From NCBI RefSeq assembly GCF_003284585.1, contig NZ_QKRX01000009.1:99487-163486 (forward strand): DNA of 64,000 nucleotides. Direction: 5' to 3'. This document shows, piece by piece, positions 8,880 through 17,900 of the stretch. The notes beneath the pieces are model-generated. The model worked only from the letters and a program-made list of their open reading frames with translations, did no database searches and had not been told where the DNA came from. Every line of letters begins with the position of its first letter. The stretch's first letter is position 1. The DNA comes from Nitrincola tibetensis (lineage in GTDB: Bacteria > Pseudomonadota > Gammaproteobacteria > Pseudomonadales > Balneatricaceae). The position numbers were made by a program, and so were the translations under genes.

Positions 8880-11800
8880 TCAGGACAGATGTTTACAACC
8901 CGCGCCAACGATCCGGCTTCGTCCACCCGTCTGGGGAATAATGTTTATTTGGGTACTGATCCTCTCTTTCAAGGCCGCAACATGAGAAATAATCCCAATC
9001 ATCTTTCCATCCTGATGCAAACCCGATAGGGTTTCCAGTGCAGTTTCCAGTGCCTCTTCATCCAAAGTACCAAACCCTTCATCCAGAAATAATGAATCAA
9101 CACGAACATTTTTACTCGCCATCTGCGAAAGCCCTAATGCAAGCGACAAACTTACGATAAAACTCTCGCCACCCGATAGATTTTTGGTCGAGCGGATTTC
9201 GCCAGCTTGATAGTTATCTAGCACATTTAACTCGAGAGGCTGTGCCGAATCCCTAATCAATAAATAGCGGTCTGTCATTTTTTGTAACTGACGATTGGCA
9301 TAGACAATCATCATTTCAAAGGTCAGCCCTTGCGCAAAGTTGCGATACTTTTTGCCGTCAGACGAGCCTATCAACTGATGTAGGTTAGCCCAACGTCTGC
9401 ACTCGATTTGCTGCGCCTCAATCGCTTGCCGCTTCTCTTGGATCCGAAGTTTAGCTGAGGCATTTTCCCTTAGCCGATGCCGACTTGTTGCCAACAGTTC
9501 ACTAAGACTGTGAAGTGCTTTGGTTTGCTTATCTAGCTGTAGTTGCAGTTCCTCCATAGACTGATCCGTCAGCTTCTTGGCCTCTTCTTCCGCCAAACGC
9601 AGACTGCAATCGTCCTTGCGCGTTTTAATTTGGGTGTTCTGTGCATCGAGGGCCTGAGCTTTTTCAGTCCATGCATTTCGCTCCGAGATGGACAACCTTG
9701 AATTGAGATAAGCCGTTTCGTCCACAAAATTCTGTGACTGCAATGCATGAGTGAACTCGACATCTAACACCGCAAGCTCTTTTTCGCGCTGCTCAGTATC
9801 CTTTTGCAAGGCTTCAATCTGCGCATGTAAACGCCCAAAGCGCTCAACGGATTCTGCATACGCATCCCTTGCCGCCTTTTCCGCTGACTCCGCTAGGATG
9901 ACGGCATGCTGCAAGCGCTGCTCCTCTGCATCAGGAACCCGATCTCCATACCGCTCGGCACGCTCTAAAAACAATAGATCACGAGCCGTGACTAAAGTCT
10001 CACGTTTACCCAGCTTGTCCAATAACACTGCCTGCTGAGTTTCAATAATGGCTTTCTGACTCTGGATTTTACTCTGCAGATCGTAGATTTCTTTCTCTAG
10101 CTTAGACTGAAGCACATCCTGTTGTTGCCATTGATCAAGTCGTGCCTGTAATACTTTGAGCTGTAATGGAATTTCACCCCGATCAAGGGACGAAATACCC
10201 AACGGCCTAAGCTGAGTCAAGACCTTGGCTTGATGTTCTAATAGTTGTGCTCGATTGACTTCAAGCACTTCACTCAACTCAGTACGCTCTTTTTCTGCTG
10301 AGTGTTTGGCGACTTCTACCAATTGTAATTGGTGCTGGCACTCCGATAACTTAACTCGTGCTTGTCCTTCTTCAGTTTCTCGCGCGCTTATATCGGCCTC
10401 TTTCTCTTCCGCCGAGTGGATTAACGTTTCTAAAAGTTGAATTCTTTCCTCTACAGCATCCGCAGTGGGTATATTGCCTTCTGCATAGGGATGCTCTTGG
10501 GCACCACAAAGCGGACAAGGCTGACCATCTTCCAACTTAGCTCTATGCTCTTCAAGCGCTGCAATTTTCTTCAGGAAAGCCATTTCACGAAAAAGTGTTT
10601 CTTTTTCCTGGCGGTATTCACGCAACAGCTTACCGTCCAACAACTCGGCTAATTCAGAGCGTGCCTGTTCTAATTGACCACTCACTTGAACCTGTAAAGT
10701 GTGCTTTTGCTCAACGTCCTTTAACCGCTGCTGATACGTCTTTTCAGCCTCCCCAACAAGGTACTCCGCTTTTAACTGAGCAACGACATGTTCAGCAATT
10801 CGTTCATGCTGAGCCAACAGCCCATTGAGTTGCTGCTCTATTCCCGTCAAACCTGACACCAGCCACTCATCAACCGCCTGCTTCTCTCGATACTGATGAA
10901 CGCCGTCTAGCTGACGATTGGCGACATCCAATAACGCCTGTAGTTTTTTTAATGTCTGTTGATCCTGTTCGATTTTACTCAGCTCGTTTGTACACTGCAG
11001 GGTGAAGTCTTGAATCTGCTGATTGAGCGTGTTGATCTGCTGGTCCATATGACGGATGATTTGTATTAGCGGTCTCTCTTCATGGAGCGCTGCCTTATGC
11101 ATCGCCACCTGCTGCTCTGTCTCATGATGCGCATTCTTATGTGCATTCAAGGTGCCATTTAGACTGGGCAGTGCTTCCTTATATTCGGCCAGCGTTTTCT
11201 GGTCTTTACGCTGTTCATCACGAACGCCCTGCAAGGTTGCATACTGGCCATCTAAGCTCGCGGCCGCCTGCGCTTTGACGAGTTTCACACGCTCAGGTGC
11301 AAACTGATCAAATGCCAACTGCCACTGAATCTCTTGTTCAGTTATCGTCTTTAAGCTTTCGTTTAGGGTTTGGATTCTTTTGAGCCAGTCAACGGCTTGA
11401 GTAACCTCAGCCACGCTTTCACGCAATCGTTTTTCATCCTGCTCTAGCGACTCAACCTGCAGCTCAAGGGTATTTTCTTCATCCAACGAAAGCAGTTGAA
11501 TACCCGATGTTTCCGCCTGCAGCAATTTAAGTTTTTCTTGCTCAGCACGTTGCAACTCATGAACGCGAATCGAGATCTGACTGTAAATTTCCGTTCCGGT
11601 AATCTGCTCTAAAATCGGCGCACGCTCATCTGCAGCGGCTTGCAAGAAAGCAGCAAAGCCACCTTGAGCCAGTAGCATGGAACGTGTGAATCGATCAAAA
11701 TCCATGCCTGTAGCGGCTTCAATCTGATCCGCCACACCGCGTAACTTGGACTCGAAAATTTCGCCTGTGAGTGCATTGGCAATTTCATGCTTAGGGGCTT

Positions 11801-12128
11801 GCAACTCGCCATCTGATTTTCGTCGAGAGCGATGTTGGCTCCAGTGGCAACGGAACCTACCCGCCTGTGTTTCAAAAGTGACCTCGGCAAAACACTCTCC
11901 TGTTTGCCGTGACATAATCTCGTTGGCCCCTTTGCTCACACGATTTAATCTCGGCGTGCGCCCGTAGAGTCCTAAGCAGATGGCATCTAGAATTGTGGTT
12001 TTTCCAGCCCCTGTCGGGCCGGTAATGGCAAAAATCCCATCGGAGATAAACGCAGGGTGCGTGAAGTCAATTAACCATTCACCAGCCAATGAATTAAGAT
12101 TTTTGAAGCGAACCTGGAGAATACGCAT
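8880..12128 (-). CDS. sbcC: Exonuclease SbcCD, ATPase subunit SbcC
   Basis: SbcC is the SMC/Rad50-type ATPase that, with the SbcD nuclease, opens and degrades DNA hairpins, protein-blocked ends and palindromes. The 1082-residue protein has an N-terminal Walker A (GPTGAGKTTILDA, near residue 35), two long coiled-coil arms, and a zinc-hook CPLCG near residue 537 at the apex. Near the C-terminus come the ABC signature LSGGESFIVSLSLALGL and the Walker B segment DSLFLDEGFGTLDEEALE. It follows sbcD after 10 bases on the same strand, so the two form an operon. Confidence 0.96.
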   Translation of the reverse strand: MRILQVRFKNLNSLAGEWLIDFTHPAFISDGIFAITGPTGAGKTTILDAICLGLYGRTPRLNRVSKGANEIMSRQTGECFAEVTFETQAGRFRCHWSQHRSRRKSDGELQAPKHEIANALTGEIFESKLRGVADQIEAATGMDFDRFTRSMLLAQGGFAAFLQAAADERAPILEQITGTEIYSQISIRVHELQRAEQEKLKLLQAETSGIQLLSLDEENTLELQVESLEQDEKRLRESVAEVTQAVDWLKRIQTLNESLKTITEQEIQWQLAFDQFAPERVKLVKAQAAASLDGQYATLQGVRDEQRKDQKTLAEYKEALPSLNGTLNAHKNAHHETEQQVAMHKAALHEERPLIQIIRHMDQQINTLNQQIQDFTLQCTNELSKIEQDQQTLKKLQALLDVANRQLDGVHQYREKQAVDEWLVSGLTGIEQQLNGLLAQHERIAEHVVAQLKAEYLVGEAEKTYQQRLKDVEQKHTLQVQVSGQLEQARSELAELLDGKLLREYRQEKETLFREMAFLKKIAALEEHRAKLEDGQPCPLCGAQEHPYAEGNIPTADAVEERIQLLETLIHSAEEKEADISARETEEGQARVKLSECQHQLQLVEVAKHSAEKERTELSEVLEVNRAQLLEHQAKVLTQLRPLGISSLDRGEIPLQLKVLQARLDQWQQQDVLQSKLEKEIYDLQSKIQSQKAIIETQQAVLLDKLGKRETLVTARDLLFLERAERYGDRVPDAEEQRLQHAVILAESAEKAARDAYAESVERFGRLHAQIEALQKDTEQREKELAVLDVEFTHALQSQNFVDETAYLNSRLSISERNAWTEKAQALDAQNTQIKTRKDDCSLRLAEEEAKKLTDQSMEELQLQLDKQTKALHSLSELLATSRHRLRENASAKLRIQEKRQAIEAQQIECRRWANLHQLIGSSDGKKYRNFAQGLTFEMMIVYANRQLQKMTDRYLLIRDSAQPLELNVLDNYQAGEIRSTKNLSGGESFIVSLSLALGLSQMASKNVRVDSLFLDEGFGTLDEEALETALETLSGLHQDGKMIGIISHVAALKERISTQINIIPQTGGRSRIVGAGCKHLS

Positions 12129-12138
12129 GCTGACGTCC

Positions 12139-13368
12139 TTATATCGCTCTTAGATCTTCATCTTGAATGGATTGTAAGGTTTCCTGATACGCACGCAGCA
12201 AGTCAGGTCGCTGGTCATCTGGAACTTCATGGAGGTCCAAACAACGTGAAAAGACATCCTGCACATCCAAATCATCTAAGGTTTCGTCTGTACGTCCCTG
12301 CCCCATCACGCGCTCAATCACTCGGGTGTTTTTTATACGAAGTATGTCAAGTTCGGTACCCGATGTGGCCTCCTCCAATCGCTCTCTGAGATCTCCGATC
12401 ACCTCTTGTCCCGTGAAAATGATTTCTAACCAAATAGATACGTTCTGACTGGCTAACACAGCAAGTCGACCCGAAAGCTGACACCAATCACCGCTGATGC
12501 GTTCCAAGCGTTGAAACACGGGAATATCCAATAGCGTTAAACTGGGAGAATTACACTTAAAATCAACCAAACAAAGACTCTTTCTTTGTGCCGCCTCACC
12601 AAACCCCATTGGCAGAGGCGATCCACTGTAGCGAACAACGTCCTTTCCGCCAACAGCTTGTGGAACATGAAGATGCCCCAGTGCTACATACTTAAAACAC
12701 TCAGGGAAAATGGCCGCGCTGATATGGGCAAGCGAACCAACATAAAGCTCTCTTACGCCATCGCCTTCCAAGGTTTTTCCTCCTGCCGCAAACAAATGCC
12801 CCATGCCAACAATCGGAACTTCAACACCTAAATTCTGGCGTGTTTGCTCCGCTAACGCGCCAACACTGGCATAGTGCTGACGTATACCGTCGAGCAGTTT
12901 ACGCTCTTTATCCTCTAAGGTTTCACCCGCTTCAGCGGTACGAATATCACGGTCGCGTAAATAAGGGACGGCACAGACGATCAGTTCGGGCACTCCCTGC
13001 GAGTCTCGGAGCGTCAGTACTTCATCTTCCAGCTGATCGGAGGCATTGCCCACCACATGCACATCCAGCGCTTTTAATAACTCTTTGGGTGCGTTAAGGA
13101 ACGAGGGCGAGTCGTGATTCCCAGCAATCACAACAACATGGCGACAGGATGACGCCGCGACACAGCACAGGAATCGGTAATATAACGTTTGAGCTCGATT
13201 GCTCGGGGTACTGGTATCGAAGATATCCCCGGCCACCAGAAGAACCTCAATGTTCTGCGCCTGAATCGTGTCGGCCAACCAATTCAAAAAGGCCTCAAAC
13301 TCTTCGTAGCGTTTTCTGCCATAAAGCGTTCGACCAATATGCCAGTCTGAAGTGTGGAGGATTTTCAA
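12139..13368 (-). CDS. sbcD: Exonuclease SbcCD, nuclease subunit SbcD
   Basis: SbcD is the Mre11-type Mn-dependent nuclease of the SbcCD complex. All calcineurin-like phosphoesterase motifs are visible: DWHIGRTLYG at residues 7-16, VAGDIFDTSTPSNRA, the GNHDSP motif and, further on, ALGHLHVPQ. At 409 residues it is a normal family length. It is the promoter-proximal gene of the pair with sbcC. The ~170-base upstream region to the next gene should hold the promoter, but I saw no convincing consensus. Confidence 0.96.
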   Translation of the reverse strand: MKILHTSDWHIGRTLYGRKRYEEFEAFLNWLADTIQAQNIEVLLVAGDIFDTSTPSNRAQTLYYRFLCCVAASSCRHVVVIAGNHDSPSFLNAPKELLKALDVHVVGNASDQLEDEVLTLRDSQGVPELIVCAVPYLRDRDIRTAEAGETLEDKERKLLDGIRQHYASVGALAEQTRQNLGVEVPIVGMGHLFAAGGKTLEGDGVRELYVGSLAHISAAIFPECFKYVALGHLHVPQAVGGKDVVRYSGSPLPMGFGEAAQRKSLCLVDFKCNSPSLTLLDIPVFQRLERISGDWCQLSGRLAVLASQNVSIWLEIIFTGQEVIGDLRERLEEATSGTELDILRIKNTRVIERVMGQGRTDETLDDLDVQDVFSRCLDLHEVPDDQRPDLLRAYQETLQSIQDEDLRAI

Positions 13369-13541
13369 CGTTACATATCCTTTTGGTGATGAATAGAGTC
13401 TTTTGTAAATGCGTTTACTCGCCTAGCGACTAGTGAGAGGGTAACAATGTCTGCACTATTTGTGTTGCACAGAATAAACCCCTTTCGATGGGCAACAGCA
13501 AAATACTTATTCAAGCAGATGCAGCATAGGCTTGCTCATTA

Positions 13542-14954
13542 TCAGTGCCGAAACGCATGAATATGCAGCCGCCAAGCTTCCCAAAATTGCTCGTAGGCTT
13601 CAGCACTAAGATGGTTCTGTTGTTTCTGCTGCTGCGAGGCGTAATTCATCAACACCATTTCCATAAAGGTACTGTAATCCAGTGCAATAGCGCCCACTTC
13701 ATTCGTTTGAACTTGGTCACCCCAGCGGTTTGTAAACCAGGCATTCCATTCGTCTGACCCTGGGGTATACATATTCAGAGGTGAACTAATCGGGGGTTTT
13801 GCCGGATAAAAATAGGTCAGCATTTTATCACTGTTTGGCAGATACGACACTGTGCCATGGCAGCTCATACACGACGAACTTCTAAGAGACTTAACGAATT
13901 CTCCATCGACATATACATCGTTTTTTACCGCGATATCAAACGGGCCAGATAGCCGACCACCATAGCCAAGTGTTACAGTAGAGTATGCGGGAGCTTCGGG
14001 ATTGACATAGGTTTGCTGTAACGGCTGCTCTGGATGCAAAGCTGAATTAACATCCGGATCCAGTCCCCACATGGCCCCCAAAGGCACCATCCGGTCCCAG
14101 GCATCTTTACCCAAAGCATCCCGGTCGTAGACCAGTGTGGAGAAAACCCATCCGGTATCGGGTGCCGCTACACTGTCTTTAACAATAATATCGAAGATGG
14201 CCACACGCACATTGGTCACCACTGGTGGCTGATCATGAATGGTGCCCTGCTGATTGAAGGGACGTCGGTAGATCTGCCAAGCAGCCGCACCTTCCAATAC
14301 CGGCCACTCGTCTGGCGTGGCTGTGGCTGCCGCAGCCTTTATGATCACTGACCCTTCTGGGAATTGCGCTTCTCCGGTCATCAAGCTGGGTGAGCAATGG
14401 GTCATCACTGGATCGCAGGCTTGCCATACTCGTCCTAATGCATAAGCAGCCGTCTGGTTGTAATAGATGGCAGCATGGTTGCGTACATCCACCGTCAAAC
14501 CCGAATCGGCATAAACTGAAGCGGCCTGAATCTGGCCAGTATAGGTACCATATATGGCATCTCGACCTTCCCAACCTGTGACAGGAATATCCTCACCGGC
14601 CCAGAGCATACTGTACCAACCCGTTTGCGGATGTTGATTCCACACTTCGGGTTGTGTGACAAAAATACGCATAGGATCTTCGACAAACTGCTTCAACGCC
14701 AGCACATAATCATACGCGTTCGCCTTACTCAGCGGCATGCCATCCAATACTTCGCGCCAAGGCATCTCCAAGGGCTCCTGAATCCTAGAGGGGTACTGGT
14801 AGTTAAATCGAAATAGTGGCCCATCGTATTCAGATGCATCGGGGATGTTGCCATCATTCACGGCAAAAGGGTTTATTTCGGCTGAAAGAGGCAGACTTAG
14901 CGTAGCCATCAAAACAAGCGGAAGAATCTGTTTGTGGTAGCCTAGCGACATCAT
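13542..14954 (-). CDS. Periplasmic single-haem CxxCH protein, unknown function
   Basis: This 470-residue protein starts with a signal peptide (a basic residue, then ILPLVLMATLSLPLSA) and carries one haem c attachment motif, CMSCH, near residue 375 in SSSCMSCHGTVSYL. Two more Cys residues (ACDPVMTHC) sit near residue 185. The rest of the chain is rich in aromatic residues and looks globular. Exported c-type haem proteins of this size with one site act as electron carriers or haem-dependent enzymes, but I do not recognise the family. AGGAG-like bases precede ATG 14954. It starts 44 bases after the stop of the large kinase/GGDEF gene on the same strand, so they may be co-transcribed. Confidence 0.65.
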   Translation of the reverse strand: MMSLGYHKQILPLVLMATLSLPLSAEINPFAVNDGNIPDASEYDGPLFRFNYQYPSRIQEPLEMPWREVLDGMPLSKANAYDYVLALKQFVEDPMRIFVTQPEVWNQHPQTGWYSMLWAGEDIPVTGWEGRDAIYGTYTGQIQAASVYADSGLTVDVRNHAAIYYNQTAAYALGRVWQACDPVMTHCSPSLMTGEAQFPEGSVIIKAAAATATPDEWPVLEGAAAWQIYRRPFNQQGTIHDQPPVVTNVRVAIFDIIVKDSVAAPDTGWVFSTLVYDRDALGKDAWDRMVPLGAMWGLDPDVNSALHPEQPLQQTYVNPEAPAYSTVTLGYGGRLSGPFDIAVKNDVYVDGEFVKSLRSSSCMSCHGTVSYLPNSDKMLTYFYPAKPPISSPLNMYTPGSDEWNAWFTNRWGDQVQTNEVGAIALDYSTFMEMVLMNYASQQQKQQNHLSAEAYEQFWEAWRLHIHAFRH

Positions 14955-14998
14955 TTCTCTCCTAATACATTGGCAAGGTGTTCATACCCAAAAAAGAT

Positions 14999-17900
14999 TC
15001 ACTCATCCACTGTAAAAACACACGTACGGTTTTTACCTTCACTTTTTGCCTGATACAGAGCTTCATCTGCTTGATGAATCAACTGATCGATATCTGCTTC
15101 TAGACCCACATTCAATCCAATGCTCATGGTGACCCGAGAGGTGACAGACGAAACGGCATGCGCAATGTGACGCTGTCTAATCGCCTGATGAATCTGTTCG
15201 GCGATGTGCAAAGCACCTTCACGATCAGTAGCCGATAAAATCACCGCAAACTCTTCTCCACCATAACGAGCGACCAGATCTCCTGGACGCTTGACCACTG
15301 AATTGAAACATTCAGCCACCGCAATCAGGCACTCGTCTCCGGCCTGATGCCCATAATGGTCATTGTATGCCTTGAACTCATCTAGATCGCAAATCAGTAA
15401 TGAAAAGGGTAATTCGTGTCGCTTGCAGTGAAGGTATTGCTGCTGCAAAACCTGATTGAAATGTCTACGGTTACTGAGCCCCGTCAAACCGTCGGTCGTC
15501 GCCAATATTTGCAACTGCTGATTGGCATCCTGCAACCTTAGCTCTGCTAGCTTCCGTTCATCATTTTCTTCAGTAAGACGCTGATTTAAGTGACGAATGG
15601 TATCGTACTGGTTTTGCAATTCCTGCTTTTGTAGTTCAATATCCTGGGTACGCTCACCAACCTTCTGCTCCAGCTTTTGGTAAACTAAGGCGTTTTCAAT
15701 TGATATAGCAATTTGGCCACCAAGATAGCGCAGCAAGGCAAAGCGATCTTGTGTAAACACCCCTGCCGCTGTGTCATTTTCTAGGTAAACAATACCTTTT
15801 ACCTGTCCTTGAATCATCAAAGGGACACAAATAACTGACAGCACTTGGTAGCGGGCAAAGTAGGGATCATTGGCAAATACAGCGTAATGACAGGCATAGT
15901 CTAGCAGAATTGGCTCACGCGAGGCTATGACATAATTAATGACTCGAAGCGGCAAATCGGCTGTCTGATCATAGGGCTGATTCTGCATCACATGAGCCTC
16001 AGCTCCATTCACCAAAGATTCGGCCTGAATCAGATACTGCTGATCCTCCTGTAGTATTAGCACACAGCGTCGTGCCAACGTATTTTCCTGCAGAATAGAG
16101 ATGAGAGTTTCCAGTAATCTAGGCAAGCGGCGCTCTTGGCTAATGACTTCAACAGCTTGAGCGAGGCTGTCTAGGTCAAACTGTCCTACCTGCCTTACAA
16201 CACTAGAGCTTTGACCCTGAGTGAATCGACTAGTCACTCCCCACTTTTCGGCCAGCTGTCTTTTTTCCAGTTGATGAGATTCCGCAGCCAAAAGCTGACC
16301 TTGACTGGCATACAACTGCTCAGTCAGTTGATGCCCTATTACCTGAAGATTGAGATGGCCGAAAAATTCGGCTGTTTTACAGGCTTCTTGGTAACATCCC
16401 AGTGCCTTGCCAAAACGACCCGCGATTCGGTACAGCTCACCTTGAAGCAATTGCGCCCTATCCAGAAAATTGTCTGGACACGACTTAGCCCAGCGATGCA
16501 ATTGCCGTGCATAGCGTTTAATTCGAAAGTGATGCTGGTGCCTTTTCAAGCCATCATAGGATCGAAGCGTTTGTGCCAAAATCAGCGCATGCAAAAAGCA
16601 ATGCTCCGCCGCATGCAACATACCCTGACTGTCTTTCATATAGCCCTTACTGGTAACAGCCACCACTGCCGCTTCATCATAATAACCTTGAAAATACAGT
16701 ACCCACATTTTATTGATAAAATACATGTGGGCAAAATGACGCGAACCGTACTGACTTAATTTATTAAGATACGCATTTTCATCAAAACCATCATGGCTAA
16801 AGGTTGGTAAGGACGGTGAAGGATGACGCAGGTTAAGTAACGCTTGGCGAATACCGACCAGCACTTGATCATGTTCAAATGCACCAATGCGCCGCAAGGT
16901 TGCTTGGAAATAGTCACACTGCTGCAGCACTTGCTCCAGTGGCTGCCCACGCATCAATTGACTTTGCACAATCCCGGTCGCTGCACAACCCGCATGAAAC
17001 CAGTCCCCAACTTTAAGTCCCTGTTCAAACGCACGTTGCCAGTAACGCTCGGTATCACTGGCCGGATACAACCAAGAGTGCGCAAAGTAACCATACACAA
17101 AAGGGACTTCGGCGCTTTGCATCTGATTGTTATAGCGCTCCAACATCGCCAATGACAAGCGCCCATACTCGCATCCTGCTTCAGCATGACCTCGAACTCC
17201 GCCCAAGAAAATCACACCAAACACCATATAACCCACCACGGCTTCACGTGTATTCCCGTAACGCAAGCACAAACGCACTTGCTTAGCGGCAAGCGCCACA
17301 CACAGCTCCGGACGTATCTGATAAGCCACTTTCTGCATGGCTGACAACAACAGAATTTGATCCCGAATTCGTGCATCACTTGCCTCAGGCAAAGCCAGCA
17401 ATGTCTCGATGCTTGAACCACGCAATTTGTGTTTTAAGTGTAGGTAATCTGTTACAAAGTTGAGTGGATTAAAACCAGCAGGCACCCAAAAGCCAAGTTG
17501 AGACAGAGCCGTCCTTCCAGTCTCAAACGCTAGCTGGAACTCGCCGTAATCAGTGTGAAACTTAATCAGCAGCTCATAGATTTTTGTACGTTGTCGTGCA
17601 TCCGTACTGACACGCAATGCCTGCTGGTAATAGCTTAATGCCGTCGACTGTTGACCACAAAGATGCTCACACTCAGCACGTTCCTTCAAGAGTTCAGCTC
17701 GAAATTGTGGATCCGTAAATTGCGGCAAAAGAAGCTTCATCGCTTGAATGATATACACCAGAGCCAAATGAAAATCACCATTGGCTTTGGCGACCTCAGT
17801 GGCTCTGAGATTTAGCTGGCCAATCTGAATCAATTTCTGCGTATCTGTAATCTGCTCTAAAGCTGCCGTGAAGTGATACACACACTCCAGAAGCCGGGCT

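Noticed and set aside
16211..16759. 182-residue plus-strand frame within the large kinase/GGDEF gene
   Set aside because: It is antisense to the TPR-like and GAF linker region of a continuous 1662-residue protein; no start signal was seen.
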